Origin: Microbacterium sp. MYb72
GTDB taxonomy: Bacteria; Actinomycetota; Actinomycetes; Actinomycetales; Microbacteriaceae
NCBI RefSeq assembly: GCF_002979415.1
Contig: NZ_PCOT01000002.1
Coordinates: 1 to 64,000 of the forward strand
Length of the DNA stretch: 64,000 nt
Direction: 5' to 3'
Positions 19,819 to 28,352 of this stretch are shown here, piece after piece. The notes under the pieces were generated by a model, which saw only the letters and a program-made list of their open reading frames with translations, made no database searches and was not told the origin of the DNA. The position numbers were made by a program, and so were the translations under genes. Positions within the stretch are counted from its first letter, which is position 1. The number at the start of each line of letters is the position of its first letter.

Positions 19819-19928
19819 GGATGTCATCTCCCTGTCAGTGGGTGAACAGCCCGCTCGCCGCACGGCGAACAGCAGGCATACGTGCTCATGTTACCGGTCT
19901 GTGACCTGCAGATCGTCTGCACGCCGTC

Positions 19929-20402
19929 TCAGCGGCCCGTGCGGTACCCCGGATGCACGTCGCGATCGACCCCGTGGGCCTCGGCGAGCTTGCCCAGGAG
20001 CTCCGCGAGCGTCGTGCGCTCCTGCTCCGTCAGCACCTCGATCGTCGCCGCTTCGTGCGCCGCACCGACCGTGCGCATCTCGGCGAGCACCTCTCGCCCT
20101 CGGGCGTCCAGCTCGAGCCGCTGGACCCGCCGATCGGACTGGCTGCGCACCCTCCGCACGAGCCCCTTCTCCTGCAGGGAGTCGATCAGCGCCACCACAC
20201 GGCTCGGAACGACGCCGAGCTGGCCGGCGAGCTCCTGCTGACTGAGCCCGTCCGACTGCGCGATGAGGCGCAGGATGCCGAGATCGCTCGGCTGCACGCC
20301 CAGCGGCGCCACCCGCTCGGCGAATCGCTGGCTGACGGCGGATCCCACCTGGGAGAGCAGGAACGCGATGCGTCGGAATGGCGGGGTGGAGGGTGCGGGC
20401 AT
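19929..20402 (-). CDS. MarR-family repressor
   Basis: Dimeric winged-helix regulator, 157 aa. The DNA-binding core is at about 48-100 (LSQQELAGQLGVVPSRVVALIDSLQEKGLVRRVRSQSDRRVQRLELDARG), with the standard wing DRR. No ligand can be inferred. It diverges from a membrane-protein gene and an 8-bp inverted repeat fills the gap between them, so it most likely represses both. Confidence 0.9.
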   Translation of the reverse strand: MPAPSTPPFRRIAFLLSQVGSAVSQRFAERVAPLGVQPSDLGILRLIAQSDGLSQQELAGQLGVVPSRVVALIDSLQEKGLVRRVRSQSDRRVQRLELDARGREVLAEMRTVGAAHEAATIEVLTEQERTTLAELLGKLAEAHGVDRDVHPGYRTGR

Positions 20403-20426
20403 GTCGACAGTTTATCCACCCACAGT

Positions 20427-20450
20427 AATCATTCTGTGCTATGAATGATT
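20427..20450. promoter_or_regulatory. Probable MarR operator
   Basis: AATCATTC (20427-20434) and GAATGATT (20443-20450) are exact inverted arms with an 8-base spacer, ending one base before the ATG at 20452. The size and symmetry fit a MarR dimer site in the divergent promoter. Confidence 0.72.
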
Positions 20451-20451
20451 C

Positions 20452-21153
20452 ATGACTACGACTGAAACGTCGACGGCATCCACCCGTCGCCAGCCCGGCC
20501 CGCCTCTCGCACCGATCGCAATCGTCACCATGGCGCTGTTCATGATGTCGCTCACGATCCCGCTGCTCCTCGCGGGCACGACCTACCCCTCCCCGTTCGG
20601 CGAGGATCGGGCGATCCTGGACTACTTCCGCCAGAACACCGCCGCCACGACCATCACCGCCCTCCTGCAGTTCGCCGCCGCCCTGCCCCTCGCCATCTAC
20701 GCGGCGGTCTCGACGACACGGTTGAACCGTCTCGGGATCCGCGCGCCGGGAGTCTCGATCGCCTTCGCCGGCGGCATCCTCTCCTCCGCAGCCATGACGA
20801 TCTCGGCGTTCGCATCCTGGGGCCTCACACGACCGGCGACCCTCGCGGACGACGCTCTCGTGCGCACGCTCCACGACCTCGCGTTCATCTCCGGCGGGCC
20901 AGGCGCCGTCGTCCCCCTGGGTCTTCTCGTGGCAGGCATCGCCGTTCCGGGGCTGCTCGCTGGGCTACTCCCCCGCTGGCTCGCGATCACCGGTCTCGTC
21001 CTCGCGGGGATCGCCGTCCTCGGCACGCTCGCCGTCGCCGTGCCCGCTCTCGCTGTGCTCCTGCCCATCGCGAGGTTCCCCTCGATGGTGTGGTTGATCA
21101 TCGCCGCGCTCCGACTCCCGAAGGAGCGCGCACCGCGGAACCGCACGTCCTGA
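20452..21153 (+). CDS. Polytopic membrane protein under MarR control
   Basis: 233 aa with about six hydrophobic segments, a Thr/Ser-rich N-terminus of about 20 residues and a basic C-terminus. It resembles actinobacterial DUF4386-like membrane proteins, though I am not certain of the family. No transporter motif is evident. Placement opposite a MarR regulator, with the operator abutting its start codon, suggests a role in response to a toxic compound, which is inference only. Confidence 0.75.
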   Translation: MTTTETSTASTRRQPGPPLAPIAIVTMALFMMSLTIPLLLAGTTYPSPFGEDRAILDYFRQNTAATTITALLQFAAALPLAIYAAVSTTRLNRLGIRAPGVSIAFAGGILSSAAMTISAFASWGLTRPATLADDALVRTLHDLAFISGGPGAVVPLGLLVAGIAVPGLLAGLLPRWLAITGLVLAGIAVLGTLAVAVPALAVLLPIARFPSMVWLIIAALRLPKERAPRNRTS

Positions 21154-21173
21154 CGGCGCGGGGGTTCCCCTGC

Positions 21174-21199
21174 ATACCCGGTATCCATATACTCGGTAT
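21174..21199 (+). promoter_or_regulatory. Tandem PadR operators and promoter
   Basis: Two palindromes, ATACCCGGTAT (21174-21184, perfect) and ATACTCGGTAT (21189-21199, one mismatch), start 15 bases apart. A -10-like TATACT (21188-21193) lies within the second. The PadR start is 29 bases downstream, so self-repression of the PadR-ABC operon is likely. Confidence 0.72.
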
Positions 21200-21227
21200 G
21201 CCCGCTTCACGCTCAGGGAGGTCCCCC

Positions 21228-21845
21228 ATGTCGGTTCGTCAGAGCCTGCTCGCCATCCTCGATCAGGGCGCCTGCTACGGCTACCAGCTGCGCCATGAGT
21301 TCGATCGTCGCACCGGGTCGACCTGGCCGCTGAACGTCGGTCAGATCTACAACACCCTGGAGAGGCTCGAACGCGACGGCCTCGTCGAACGCGGCGACGC
21401 CGACGAGCAGGGGCACATCTACTGGCAGATCACCGAGGCGGGCTCGGCGGAGGTCGCCGACTGGTTGTCCTCCCCTGTCGTGCGCGCACAGGCGACGAGG
21501 GACGAGCTCGCGATCAAGCTGGCCGTGGCGGCGACCCTGCCCGGGGTCGACGTCGCCGGCGTGATCCAGACCCAGCGCACCGCGTCGCTCACGCAGCTGC
21601 AGACTCTGCAGCGCGCGAAGTACGCCGGCGGCGACCCCGAGGGGCCGGAGGAGCTGTCCTGGGCTCTCGTCATCGACTCGATGATCTTCGCGGCAGAGGC
21701 GGAGGTGCGCTGGTTGGACCACACCGAGCAGCGGCTCGCGCTGCACCCGCGGCACACCATGGGACTCGAGCTCACCGCTGATCGGCCCAAGCGAGGCCGT
21801 CCGGCGAAGACGGATGCCGCACTCGCCGGCGCCGAGCAGAGCTGA
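21228..21845 (+). CDS. PadR-family repressor
   Basis: Winged-helix regulator, 205 aa, with a PadR domain at 1-80 (LLAILDQGACYGYQLRHEF...IYNTLERLERDGLVE) and a C-terminal helical dimerisation domain of PadR subfamily 2. The ATG at 21228 has GGGAGG upstream. The stop TGA shares a base with the ATG of the ABC ATPase, so the repressor is encoded with the exporter it probably controls, as in LadR-type systems. The C-terminus is a Lys/Arg/Ala-rich tail. Confidence 0.9.
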   Translation: MSVRQSLLAILDQGACYGYQLRHEFDRRTGSTWPLNVGQIYNTLERLERDGLVERGDADEQGHIYWQITEAGSAEVADWLSSPVVRAQATRDELAIKLAVAATLPGVDVAGVIQTQRTASLTQLQTLQRAKYAGGDPEGPEELSWALVIDSMIFAAEAEVRWLDHTEQRLALHPRHTMGLELTADRPKRGRPAKTDAALAGAEQS

Positions 21846-22567
21846 TGACCGAGACGGTGCTCCGACTCGTCGGAGTGACCCAGCAGTACGGACAGGGAGC
21901 GACCGCGGTGTCGGCCCTGTCCGGCGTCGATCTCGACGTATCCCGCGGCGAGCTCGTCGCGGTCATGGGCGCCTCCGGATCGGGGAAGTCGACTCTTCTC
22001 TCGATTGCAGGGGGCCTGGCGAAGCCGACGACCGGAGAGGTCATCATCGAGGGTGCGTACCTCAGCGAGCAGTCGCCGAAGGAGCTCGCGCAGCTCCGTC
22101 GCCGGTCGCTCGGCTTCGTCTTCCAGGACTTCAACCTCATCCCCACCCTCTCCGCGATCGAGAACGTGACTCTTCCGCTCGAGCTCGACGGGTTCCGCAA
22201 CGGCGTGGCCAGGCGGGCCGCGGAGGAGGCGCTGTTCTCCGTGGGCCTCGCCGACAGGATCGACGCCTATCCCGACGACCTCTCCGGAGGTCAGCAGCAG
22301 CGGGTCGCGATCGCCAGGGCCGTCGTCGGAGGACGCAGGCTGATCCTCGCCGACGAGCCCACCGGCGCCCTCGACTCGGTCACCGGCGAGCTGGTGCTGA
22401 GGATGCTGCGGGAGAGGATCGACGCCGGTGCCGCCGGCATCCTCGTGACCCACGAGGCCCGCCACGCGGCGTTCGCCGACAGGATCGTGTTCCTCCGCGA
22501 CGGACGCATCGTGGACGAGACCAGACGCCAGGGCGCGGAGGTCCTGCTCGCGGGCAGCGGGAGATGA
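21845..22567 (+). CDS. ABC exporter ATPase, MacB/LolD type
   Basis: 240 aa nucleotide-binding subunit. Walker A GASGSGKST, Q-loop FVFQDFN, signature LSGGQQQRVAIARA, Walker B LILADEPTGALD and the switch His in VTHEARHA are all intact. The fold and motif spacing fit ATPases that pair with FtsX-like permeases, which act as mechanotransmitters or drug/lipoprotein exporters rather than importers. Overlaps the PadR gene by one base and the permease gene by ATGA. Confidence 0.92.
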   Translation: MTETVLRLVGVTQQYGQGATAVSALSGVDLDVSRGELVAVMGASGSGKSTLLSIAGGLAKPTTGEVIIEGAYLSEQSPKELAQLRRRSLGFVFQDFNLIPTLSAIENVTLPLELDGFRNGVARRAAEEALFSVGLADRIDAYPDDLSGGQQQRVAIARAVVGGRRLILADEPTGALDSVTGELVLRMLRERIDAGAAGILVTHEARHAAFADRIVFLRDGRIVDETRRQGAEVLLAGSGR

Positions 22568-25347
22568 CCCGCGGCGGATCCGGTGCGCGCTGGCGCGTGG
22601 CCGCGCGACTGGCCCGGCGTCAGGTGCGCAGGGCGATGCTGTCGAGCATCCTCATCGGGGTGCTCATCATGCTGCCGATCGCCGCGATGACCGCGTACGC
22701 GATCATCGCGGCCAGCACGATCGCCACCCCACAGGAGCGCGTCACCAGCGAGCTGGGGCGCGCCGAGGCCTGGATCGCGGTGAAGGGGCTCCCCGGCGAC
22801 GGCTTCTGGCAGTCGCCGACGCAGCCGGACTGGACCGGCTACTCGTCGGATCTCGTCGACGCCCCGTCCGGTACCGCCGTCGCCGACCCGATGGCTCTCC
22901 TGCCGGAGGGAACCGCCGCCATCCCCCTCGTCGAGGGCACGGTGCGCGTCGTCACCCCCGACGGCGTGACCGGGATGCCCGCCTGGTCCGGGGAGTCCTG
23001 GGATCCGCGACTGTCGGGGCGGTTCGACCTCATCGACGGACGGAGGCCGAACGACGCCCGGGAGGCTCTTGCGACACCCGCGACGATGACGCGGCTGCAG
23101 ATTTCCGTCGGAGATGCCGTCACCCTCGCCGAGAGCGGATCGAGGTTCACGGTCGTCGGGACGATGAGCGCCGCTCCTCTCGCAGACGATGTCCCCGCTC
23201 TCTTCCTCCCGTCGTCCGACGCTCTCGCCGGAGAGAAGCGCTGGTACCTTCCCGAGCACGAACTGGGCTGGAGCGACGTCACGTCCTTGAACGAGCAGGG
23301 GATCGTCGCGTTCTCCCGCACGGTGGTTCTGGACCCGCCCGACCTCCGCGGCACGGACGCGGAGCTCCCCTACGACGAGTACTGGTCTGCGCGGTACTCG
23401 ATGCTCATCATCCTCTCCGCCGCCGGGGTGTTCGCCGCCTACGTGGTGGTCATGCTCGCGGGTGCCGCGTTCGCCGTGTCCGCCCGGCGCCAGCAGCATG
23501 CGCTCGCGGTCGCGGCGAGCGTCGGCGCCTCGTCGGGCGACCTGCGCAGGATCGTGGTCCTGCAGGGCACGATGCTCGGGTCGATCGGGGGCGTCGTCGG
23601 GGCGGTCATCGGCGTCGGCGCCGCCGCCCTGATCCTGCGGATGCTCGACGACGGATCAGCGACCGCGTTCCCCGGGTTCCACCTCCCCTGGGAGTTCCTC
23701 CTCGCGATCCTCGTGTTCGCCGTCATCGTGGGAACGGTGTCTGCCGCGACTCCTGCGCACACCGTGGCGCGCTCCGACGTCCTGGGCGCGCTGCGCGGCT
23801 CGCGCCGCCCTCAGACGCCCCGAGCATCCCGACCGGTGCTCGGGTCCGCGCTCATGCTCCTCGGCGTCGCCGTCACGATCGGCTCGGCTCTCGCGGTCGT
23901 CGCGGTGACCTCCTCGGACCTCCCGTGGGACTCGCCGCTGCGCACGATCCCGCCGGTCGGCATCGTGGTCGGCCCGATCGTCGCGCAGATCGGCATCCTG
24001 CTCTCCGGGCGCTGGCTGCTCTGGATCACCGCACGCGCGATGTCCCGGATCGGGCTGGCCGCCCGTCTCGCCGCGCGGGACGCCTCGACGAACGCCTCGC
24101 GCACCGTTCCGGCGTTCGCTGCCATCGCCGCTACCGTCTTCATCGGCGTCTTCGCGCTCGGCGCGTACTCGATGCAGAATGCGCAGTCCGCACGGAACTG
24201 GTTCTACCAGGCGCCCGTCGGGAGCATGTCCGTCGCCTTCCAGCCTTCGGACACGGCCGGTCCCTTCGCGCTCACCACGGAGCAGGCCGCCGATGCCGAG
24301 ACGGCGGCCAGAGAGCTCGCGCACGCGGCGAGCGCCACCGGCATCGCGACCATCGGCGCCCAGGTGCCCGTCTGGATCTACCCGTCAGCCGACGAGGTCC
24401 CCGACGACGTCGTCTCGGCGATCGCCCTGCTGCCCGACGAGCATCTCATCGACCCCACGGAACAGGACTCCTACACGTCTCGCGGACAGGATCCGTCGAA
24501 CCCGCTCTCGGTGATCGCGCCGGAGGAGATCGAGACGGCTCTCGGTGTCCGACTGACCCCGCAGCAGCTGCGGGACTACCGCGACGGCGCCGCGCTCTCC
24601 GCCGATCCGCGCTTCGTCACCGACGGGTCCGTCGAGCTCGCCGCGTGGACGGGTGCGCAGGCGTACGAGGGAGGGATGCCGGACAACATCTGGATCTCCG
24701 CGGAATCCGTCGATCACGCCCCTGTCTGGCAGAAGACGATCCCGGCGATCTCGGTGCCGCTCCCCCTTCAGCCGACCCTGATCGCGATCGCACCCGACAC
24801 CGCGGCGTCGCTCGGCATCGCCTGGCAGCCGCGATCTCTCGTCGCGTCCTTCGACTCGCCGCCGTCGGCCGAGACCCGCGACCGCATCATGTCGGAGGCG
24901 GACACGCTCAGCACCTCCTCCTGGGCGCTCACCGCCGGATGGGAGCAGGGTCCCCCCGACGATGCGATGTGGATGGCGCCGATCATCGCCGCCGTCGCGA
25001 CGCTGGTCCTCGGCGCCAGCGCGGTGGCGCTCAGCCTCGCGCGGGTCGAACGCCGGCCCGATGACGCCACGCTCTCCGCTGTGGGAGGGACGGCGGGTCT
25101 GCGCCGCCGCATCGGATTCTGGCAGGGCCTGATCATCGCCGGGTTCGGCACGATCGCCGGAGCGGCGGCCGGGGTGCTCCCGCCGATCGGGTTCGCCATC
25201 CAGTCGCGCGGCGACCTTCTCCTGGCTGATGCGCCCTGGACCGTGCTCGCGCTCTTCGTGCTCGCTCTGCCGGTGAGCATCGCGCTGGTGAGCTGGCTCG
25301 TGCCTCCCCGCAGACCCGAGCTGATCCGACGAACCTCGATCGCCTGA
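22564..25347 (+). CDS. ABC transporter permease, FtsX/MacB-like, large
   Basis: 927 aa with two FtsX-type cores: one membrane segment near the N-terminus (about 25-47), a first extracytoplasmic domain, three segments at about 280-400, a second unit with its own extracytoplasmic domain and three segments near the C-terminus. Duplicated FtsX permeases of this size are common in actinobacteria next to PadR and an ATPase. Cargo unknown; bacitracin-type resistance modules (BceAB) share the layout but this protein lacks certain BceB features. ATG overlapping the ATPase stop. Confidence 0.87.
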   Translation: MTRGGSGARWRVAARLARRQVRRAMLSSILIGVLIMLPIAAMTAYAIIAASTIATPQERVTSELGRAEAWIAVKGLPGDGFWQSPTQPDWTGYSSDLVDAPSGTAVADPMALLPEGTAAIPLVEGTVRVVTPDGVTGMPAWSGESWDPRLSGRFDLIDGRRPNDAREALATPATMTRLQISVGDAVTLAESGSRFTVVGTMSAAPLADDVPALFLPSSDALAGEKRWYLPEHELGWSDVTSLNEQGIVAFSRTVVLDPPDLRGTDAELPYDEYWSARYSMLIILSAAGVFAAYVVVMLAGAAFAVSARRQQHALAVAASVGASSGDLRRIVVLQGTMLGSIGGVVGAVIGVGAAALILRMLDDGSATAFPGFHLPWEFLLAILVFAVIVGTVSAATPAHTVARSDVLGALRGSRRPQTPRASRPVLGSALMLLGVAVTIGSALAVVAVTSSDLPWDSPLRTIPPVGIVVGPIVAQIGILLSGRWLLWITARAMSRIGLAARLAARDASTNASRTVPAFAAIAATVFIGVFALGAYSMQNAQSARNWFYQAPVGSMSVAFQPSDTAGPFALTTEQAADAETAARELAHAASATGIATIGAQVPVWIYPSADEVPDDVVSAIALLPDEHLIDPTEQDSYTSRGQDPSNPLSVIAPEEIETALGVRLTPQQLRDYRDGAALSADPRFVTDGSVELAAWTGAQAYEGGMPDNIWISAESVDHAPVWQKTIPAISVPLPLQPTLIAIAPDTAASLGIAWQPRSLVASFDSPPSAETRDRIMSEADTLSTSSWALTAGWEQGPPDDAMWMAPIIAAVATLVLGASAVALSLARVERRPDDATLSAVGGTAGLRRRIGFWQGLIIAGFGTIAGAAAGVLPPIGFAIQSRGDLLLADAPWTVLALFVLALPVSIALVSWLVPPRRPELIRRTSIA

Positions 25348-25411
25348 CACGCTGTGAGCGAACCGGCGCGCTCTCAGGCGGATGCACAGCCTGCGCATTC
25401 GCACGGATTAC

Positions 25412-25417
25412 TAGGAT
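25412..25417 (+). promoter_or_regulatory. -10 element of the coiled-coil gene (leaderless)
   Basis: TAGGAT, six bases, then ATG at 25424; no ribosome site between. Confidence 0.55.
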
Positions 25418-25423
25418 CGGATC

Positions 25424-26752
25424 ATGGCTGGAATTTGGGGCAGACGCAAGCGCGAGCAGGAAGAGCTGGCGGCTCAGGACGCCGATCTCGCACGGCGGGC
25501 GGAACAGGCACTGGTCGCGACAGACGAGCGGATCCGTTCGACCTCCGATGAGCTGTCGTTCGCGGAGGCAGAGCTCGGCGAGTCGCTGACCGCCGACCTC
25601 AAGGCGGCGCTGACAGCCGTTCGCACCCACCTGCGCGAGGCGTTCCAGCTGCACCAGCTCAACCACGACGAGATCCCGGACACGCCAGAGGAGCTGCGCA
25701 CACGCAACGCGCGCATCGCACAGCTGTGCGACTGGGCCCAGGATCTCCTCGACGAGAAGACCTCCGTGCTGGCGGAGTCGATCGCCAAGGTGCGGCGAGC
25801 TCCCGAGGTGATCGCGCAGGTGCGCGCGGATGCCGCCGCCCTCAGCGCCCGCATCCCGCAGACGAACGACACGGTCAACCGCCTGAACTCCCGGTACGCC
25901 GATTCGGCGATGAACCAGATCACCGCGAGCGCGGCCGAGGCGGAGCAGCTCATCGCGTTCGCCACTCACGGCGCCGATGTGTCGGAGCGACGCCGCGCGT
26001 CGAAGCAGAACGAAGAGGCCAACCTCGCGCTGGAGACGGCGACCGAGGCCACCCGGCGCGCGTCCGCACTGCTCGACGCGGTCGAGGACTTCGAGATCGA
26101 GGCCCTTCGCGCCGAGTCGACGCTGGCCGAGGTCGTCGCCGATTCCCGATCTGACCTCATCGCAGCGCGTACGGCCCCTCAGGTCCCCGCGGTGGCCTCC
26201 GCCGTCACCGCGCTTCAGAAGGCCCTGGACGCGCTCACCCCCGCCGGCACCCCCGGCGACCCGTTCGGCGAGCTCTCCCAGCTCCGCGCCGCCAACACGG
26301 CGCTCGACGAGGCCATCGCCAAGGCACGGTACCGCGCGGAGAACCCTCTCCCCAGCATCCAGCAGGTGCAGCACGCCATCGATGACGCCGATCGTCAGCT
26401 CGGCGTCGCCCGCGGTCTCATCTCCGGACACCGCGGCTGGATCGGCGCGGACGCACGCACACGGCTCGCCGAAGCCGAGCGTCTGCGCGTCGATCTCTCC
26501 GACCTGCTTCCCGCCGAAGAGACGCGCGAGGAGGCGCTCACCGGCGCTCGCCGCGTGGCTCACCTGGCGTCAGAGGCGCTGCAGCTCGCTCAGCGCGACA
26601 TCGACTCCTCACGCCCGCAGGATCAGGGCTGGGGCGGCGGCGGATGGGGCGGTGGACCCCGCGGCGGCAGTCGGGGCGGCGGCGGCGACATCGCCTCCGG
26701 CATCCTCGGCGGACTCGTGATCGGCAGTATCCTCGACGGGATCTTCGACTGA
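25424..26752 (+). CDS. Coiled-coil protein with Gly-rich C-terminal tail
   Basis: Unrecognised protein of 442 aa. Almost all of residues 10-395 is helical and heptad-like (long Ala/Glu/Leu/Arg runs), followed by a Gly/Trp-rich linker at about 403-425 (GWGGGGWGGG) and a short hydrophobic end, GILGGLVIGSILDGIFD, that could insert in a membrane. The helical and Gly-rich parts resemble the C-terminal region of actinobacterial TPM-domain proteins, but here the signal peptide and TPM domain are missing. No enzyme motif. Stands alone between the ABC operon and a bidirectional terminator. Confidence 0.8.
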   Translation: MAGIWGRRKREQEELAAQDADLARRAEQALVATDERIRSTSDELSFAEAELGESLTADLKAALTAVRTHLREAFQLHQLNHDEIPDTPEELRTRNARIAQLCDWAQDLLDEKTSVLAESIAKVRRAPEVIAQVRADAAALSARIPQTNDTVNRLNSRYADSAMNQITASAAEAEQLIAFATHGADVSERRRASKQNEEANLALETATEATRRASALLDAVEDFEIEALRAESTLAEVVADSRSDLIAARTAPQVPAVASAVTALQKALDALTPAGTPGDPFGELSQLRAANTALDEAIAKARYRAENPLPSIQQVQHAIDDADRQLGVARGLISGHRGWIGADARTRLAEAERLRVDLSDLLPAEETREEALTGARRVAHLASEALQLAQRDIDSSRPQDQGWGGGGWGGGPRGGSRGGGGDIASGILGGLVIGSILDGIFD

Positions 26753-26775
26753 CACGGCGACGCGTCTTCTCACGC

Positions 26776-26813
26776 CGAAAGGCCCGGCCCCTGTGGAGGG
26801 ACCGGGCCTTTCG
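26776..26813. terminator. Bidirectional terminator between the coiled-coil gene and hpf
   Basis: CGAAAGGCCCGG (26776-26787) and its complement (26802-26813) form a 12-bp stem that can be lengthened inwards by three more pairs past a mismatch. It sits between two convergent stops. Confidence 0.82.
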
Positions 26814-26822
26814 CATTTCCTC

Positions 26823-27479
26823 TCAGGAGGCGAGTGCCTCGGACGGCGGCGCCTGGGTGCTCAGCGCGATGACGCCGTAGTCCCATCCCTTGCGGCGATA
26901 CACGACGCTCGGGTGGTCGGTGCGCACATCGACGAACAGGAAGAAGTCGTGTCCGACCAGCTCCATGCGGTCGACCGCCTCCTCCACCGTCATCCATTCG
27001 GCGTCGAAGCTCTTGGTGCGGATGACGACGGGCGAGTAGACGTCTTCTTCCTCGCTCTGCACCGGGACGCTCCCGGTGGCGACGGCGTGCAGGACGTCGA
27101 CGGATGCCGGCTGCACGTCGATTCCCTCCAGGGCTCCGCTGCCCTTCTCGAAGTGCGCGCCTCGTGGGTGCTGGCGCCCGTCGACCCTCTTCTCCTTCGC
27201 CCGACGCAGCTGCTCGGACATCTTGTCGACCGCGAGGTCGAGGGCGACGAACTTGTCGCCGTCCGTGGCCTCGGCACGGACCACGGGTCCCTTGCCGACC
27301 AGCGTCAGCTCGACGGTCTCGTCAGGTACGTGCCCGTTCCGATACACACGGTGGGTGACCTTCACGTCCAGCCGCTGCGCTCGGGACGCGAGCATCTGGA
27401 TCCTGGCGATCTTCTCTTCGACAACGGTTCGGAAGCGATCGGTGATACCCACTCCGACGCCAACGATGCTTGTTTCCAT
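26823..27479 (-). CDS. hpf: Long-form ribosome hibernation promoting factor
   Basis: Binds idle 70S ribosomes and drives 100S dimer formation. 218 aa, the long form. The N-terminal RaiA-like domain covers about 1-105 (METSIVGVGVGITDRF), a linker follows, and the C-terminal dimerisation domain covers about 155-215 (SPVVIRTKSFDAEWMTVEEAV, then SVVYRRKGWDYGVIAL). The ATG at 27479 has AAGGAGG upstream; earlier in-frame codons were rejected. Upstream of secA in many actinobacteria, as here in broad order. Typically induced in stationary phase. Confidence 0.95.
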   Translation of the reverse strand: METSIVGVGVGITDRFRTVVEEKIARIQMLASRAQRLDVKVTHRVYRNGHVPDETVELTLVGKGPVVRAEATDGDKFVALDLAVDKMSEQLRRAKEKRVDGRQHPRGAHFEKGSGALEGIDVQPASVDVLHAVATGSVPVQSEEEDVYSPVVIRTKSFDAEWMTVEEAVDRMELVGHDFFLFVDVRTDHPSVVYRRKGWDYGVIALSTQAPPSEALAS

Positions 27480-27573
27480 TGCTGCCTCCTTGTCCCGGTC
27501 CACCCGGCCAAGGGCGGACCGTGGTCGCCTTGTTCTGCCCAACCGTAGTCCGCTCGTCGGCCGTTGTCACCAC

Positions 27574-28245
27574 TCAATTGCTCCGTGTCGTCGGTGCGTC
27601 TCCTCTGAGCCCGCTGTGACGCGCCGTCGCCGCGAGCGCCACGGCCGCGACGACCTCGAATCCCGCCTGACCGAGCACTCTCGCGGCCTCGTCGAACGTC
27701 GCCCCCGTCGTGACGACGTCGTCGACCAGCACGACGCGTGCGCCCTCACCCCGCCGCCGAGCGCGCATGCTCCCCCGCACGTTCTGCGCGCGTTCCGCCC
27801 TCCCCAGCCCGCGCTGGTCGGCGCGTGCACCGGCGTGCCCCAGCAGGCGCCACGGAGCGACACCGGCACGCGCGAGGAGCATGTCGGGCACCCGGTACCC
27901 CCGACGGCGGAAGGCCGCGCGTGAGGTCGGGATCGGCGACGCACGGATGCCATCGTCGAGCTCATCGAGGAGAGCGCCCGACAGCGTGGTGCCGAGTGGG
28001 CGCGCGAGCACCGTTGCGCCCTCTCCCTTCAGGCTGCGAATGCAGCGCGCCGCCACCCCCTCGAACGGCAACGCCGCGCGTACTCGGAGCCCGGCCGGGG
28101 TCCGGAGTTCGCGCGGAGCGGGCGTCAGCGCGCCGCGGCAACCCTCGCAGAGGAAGACGCCCGGCAGATCGCAGCCGGCGCACGAGGCGGCGAGCAGGAA
28201 CGCCCCGATCTCGGCGCCGATCGCGCGCCAGTGTGGAGGATGCAT
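27574..28245 (-). CDS. ComF-family phosphoribosyltransferase-like protein
   Basis: 223 aa. N-terminal zinc finger with Cys22, Cys25, Cys33 and Cys36 (SCAGC...LCEGC), then a PRTase fold with the PRPP motif VVLVDDVVTTGAT near residue 172. ComF helps DNA uptake in competent bacteria, but in non-competent actinobacteria its role is unknown. It lies between lpqB and hpf, a widely kept order. No convincing ribosome site before the ATG. Confidence 0.9.
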   Translation of the reverse strand: MHPPHWRAIGAEIGAFLLAASCAGCDLPGVFLCEGCRGALTPAPRELRTPAGLRVRAALPFEGVAARCIRSLKGEGATVLARPLGTTLSGALLDELDDGIRASPIPTSRAAFRRRGYRVPDMLLARAGVAPWRLLGHAGARADQRGLGRAERAQNVRGSMRARRRGEGARVVLVDDVVTTGATFDEAARVLGQAGFEVVAAVALAATARHSGLRGDAPTTRSN

Positions 28246-28352
28246 CCACCGATCATGCCGTCCTTCGGCACGGAGACGACGTGAGAGCGGTCGTGGTCAC
28301 CGGGATCGGTGGAGACTCTCCCTCCGGCTTCACACTGGGGAGGAGAGGTCTC

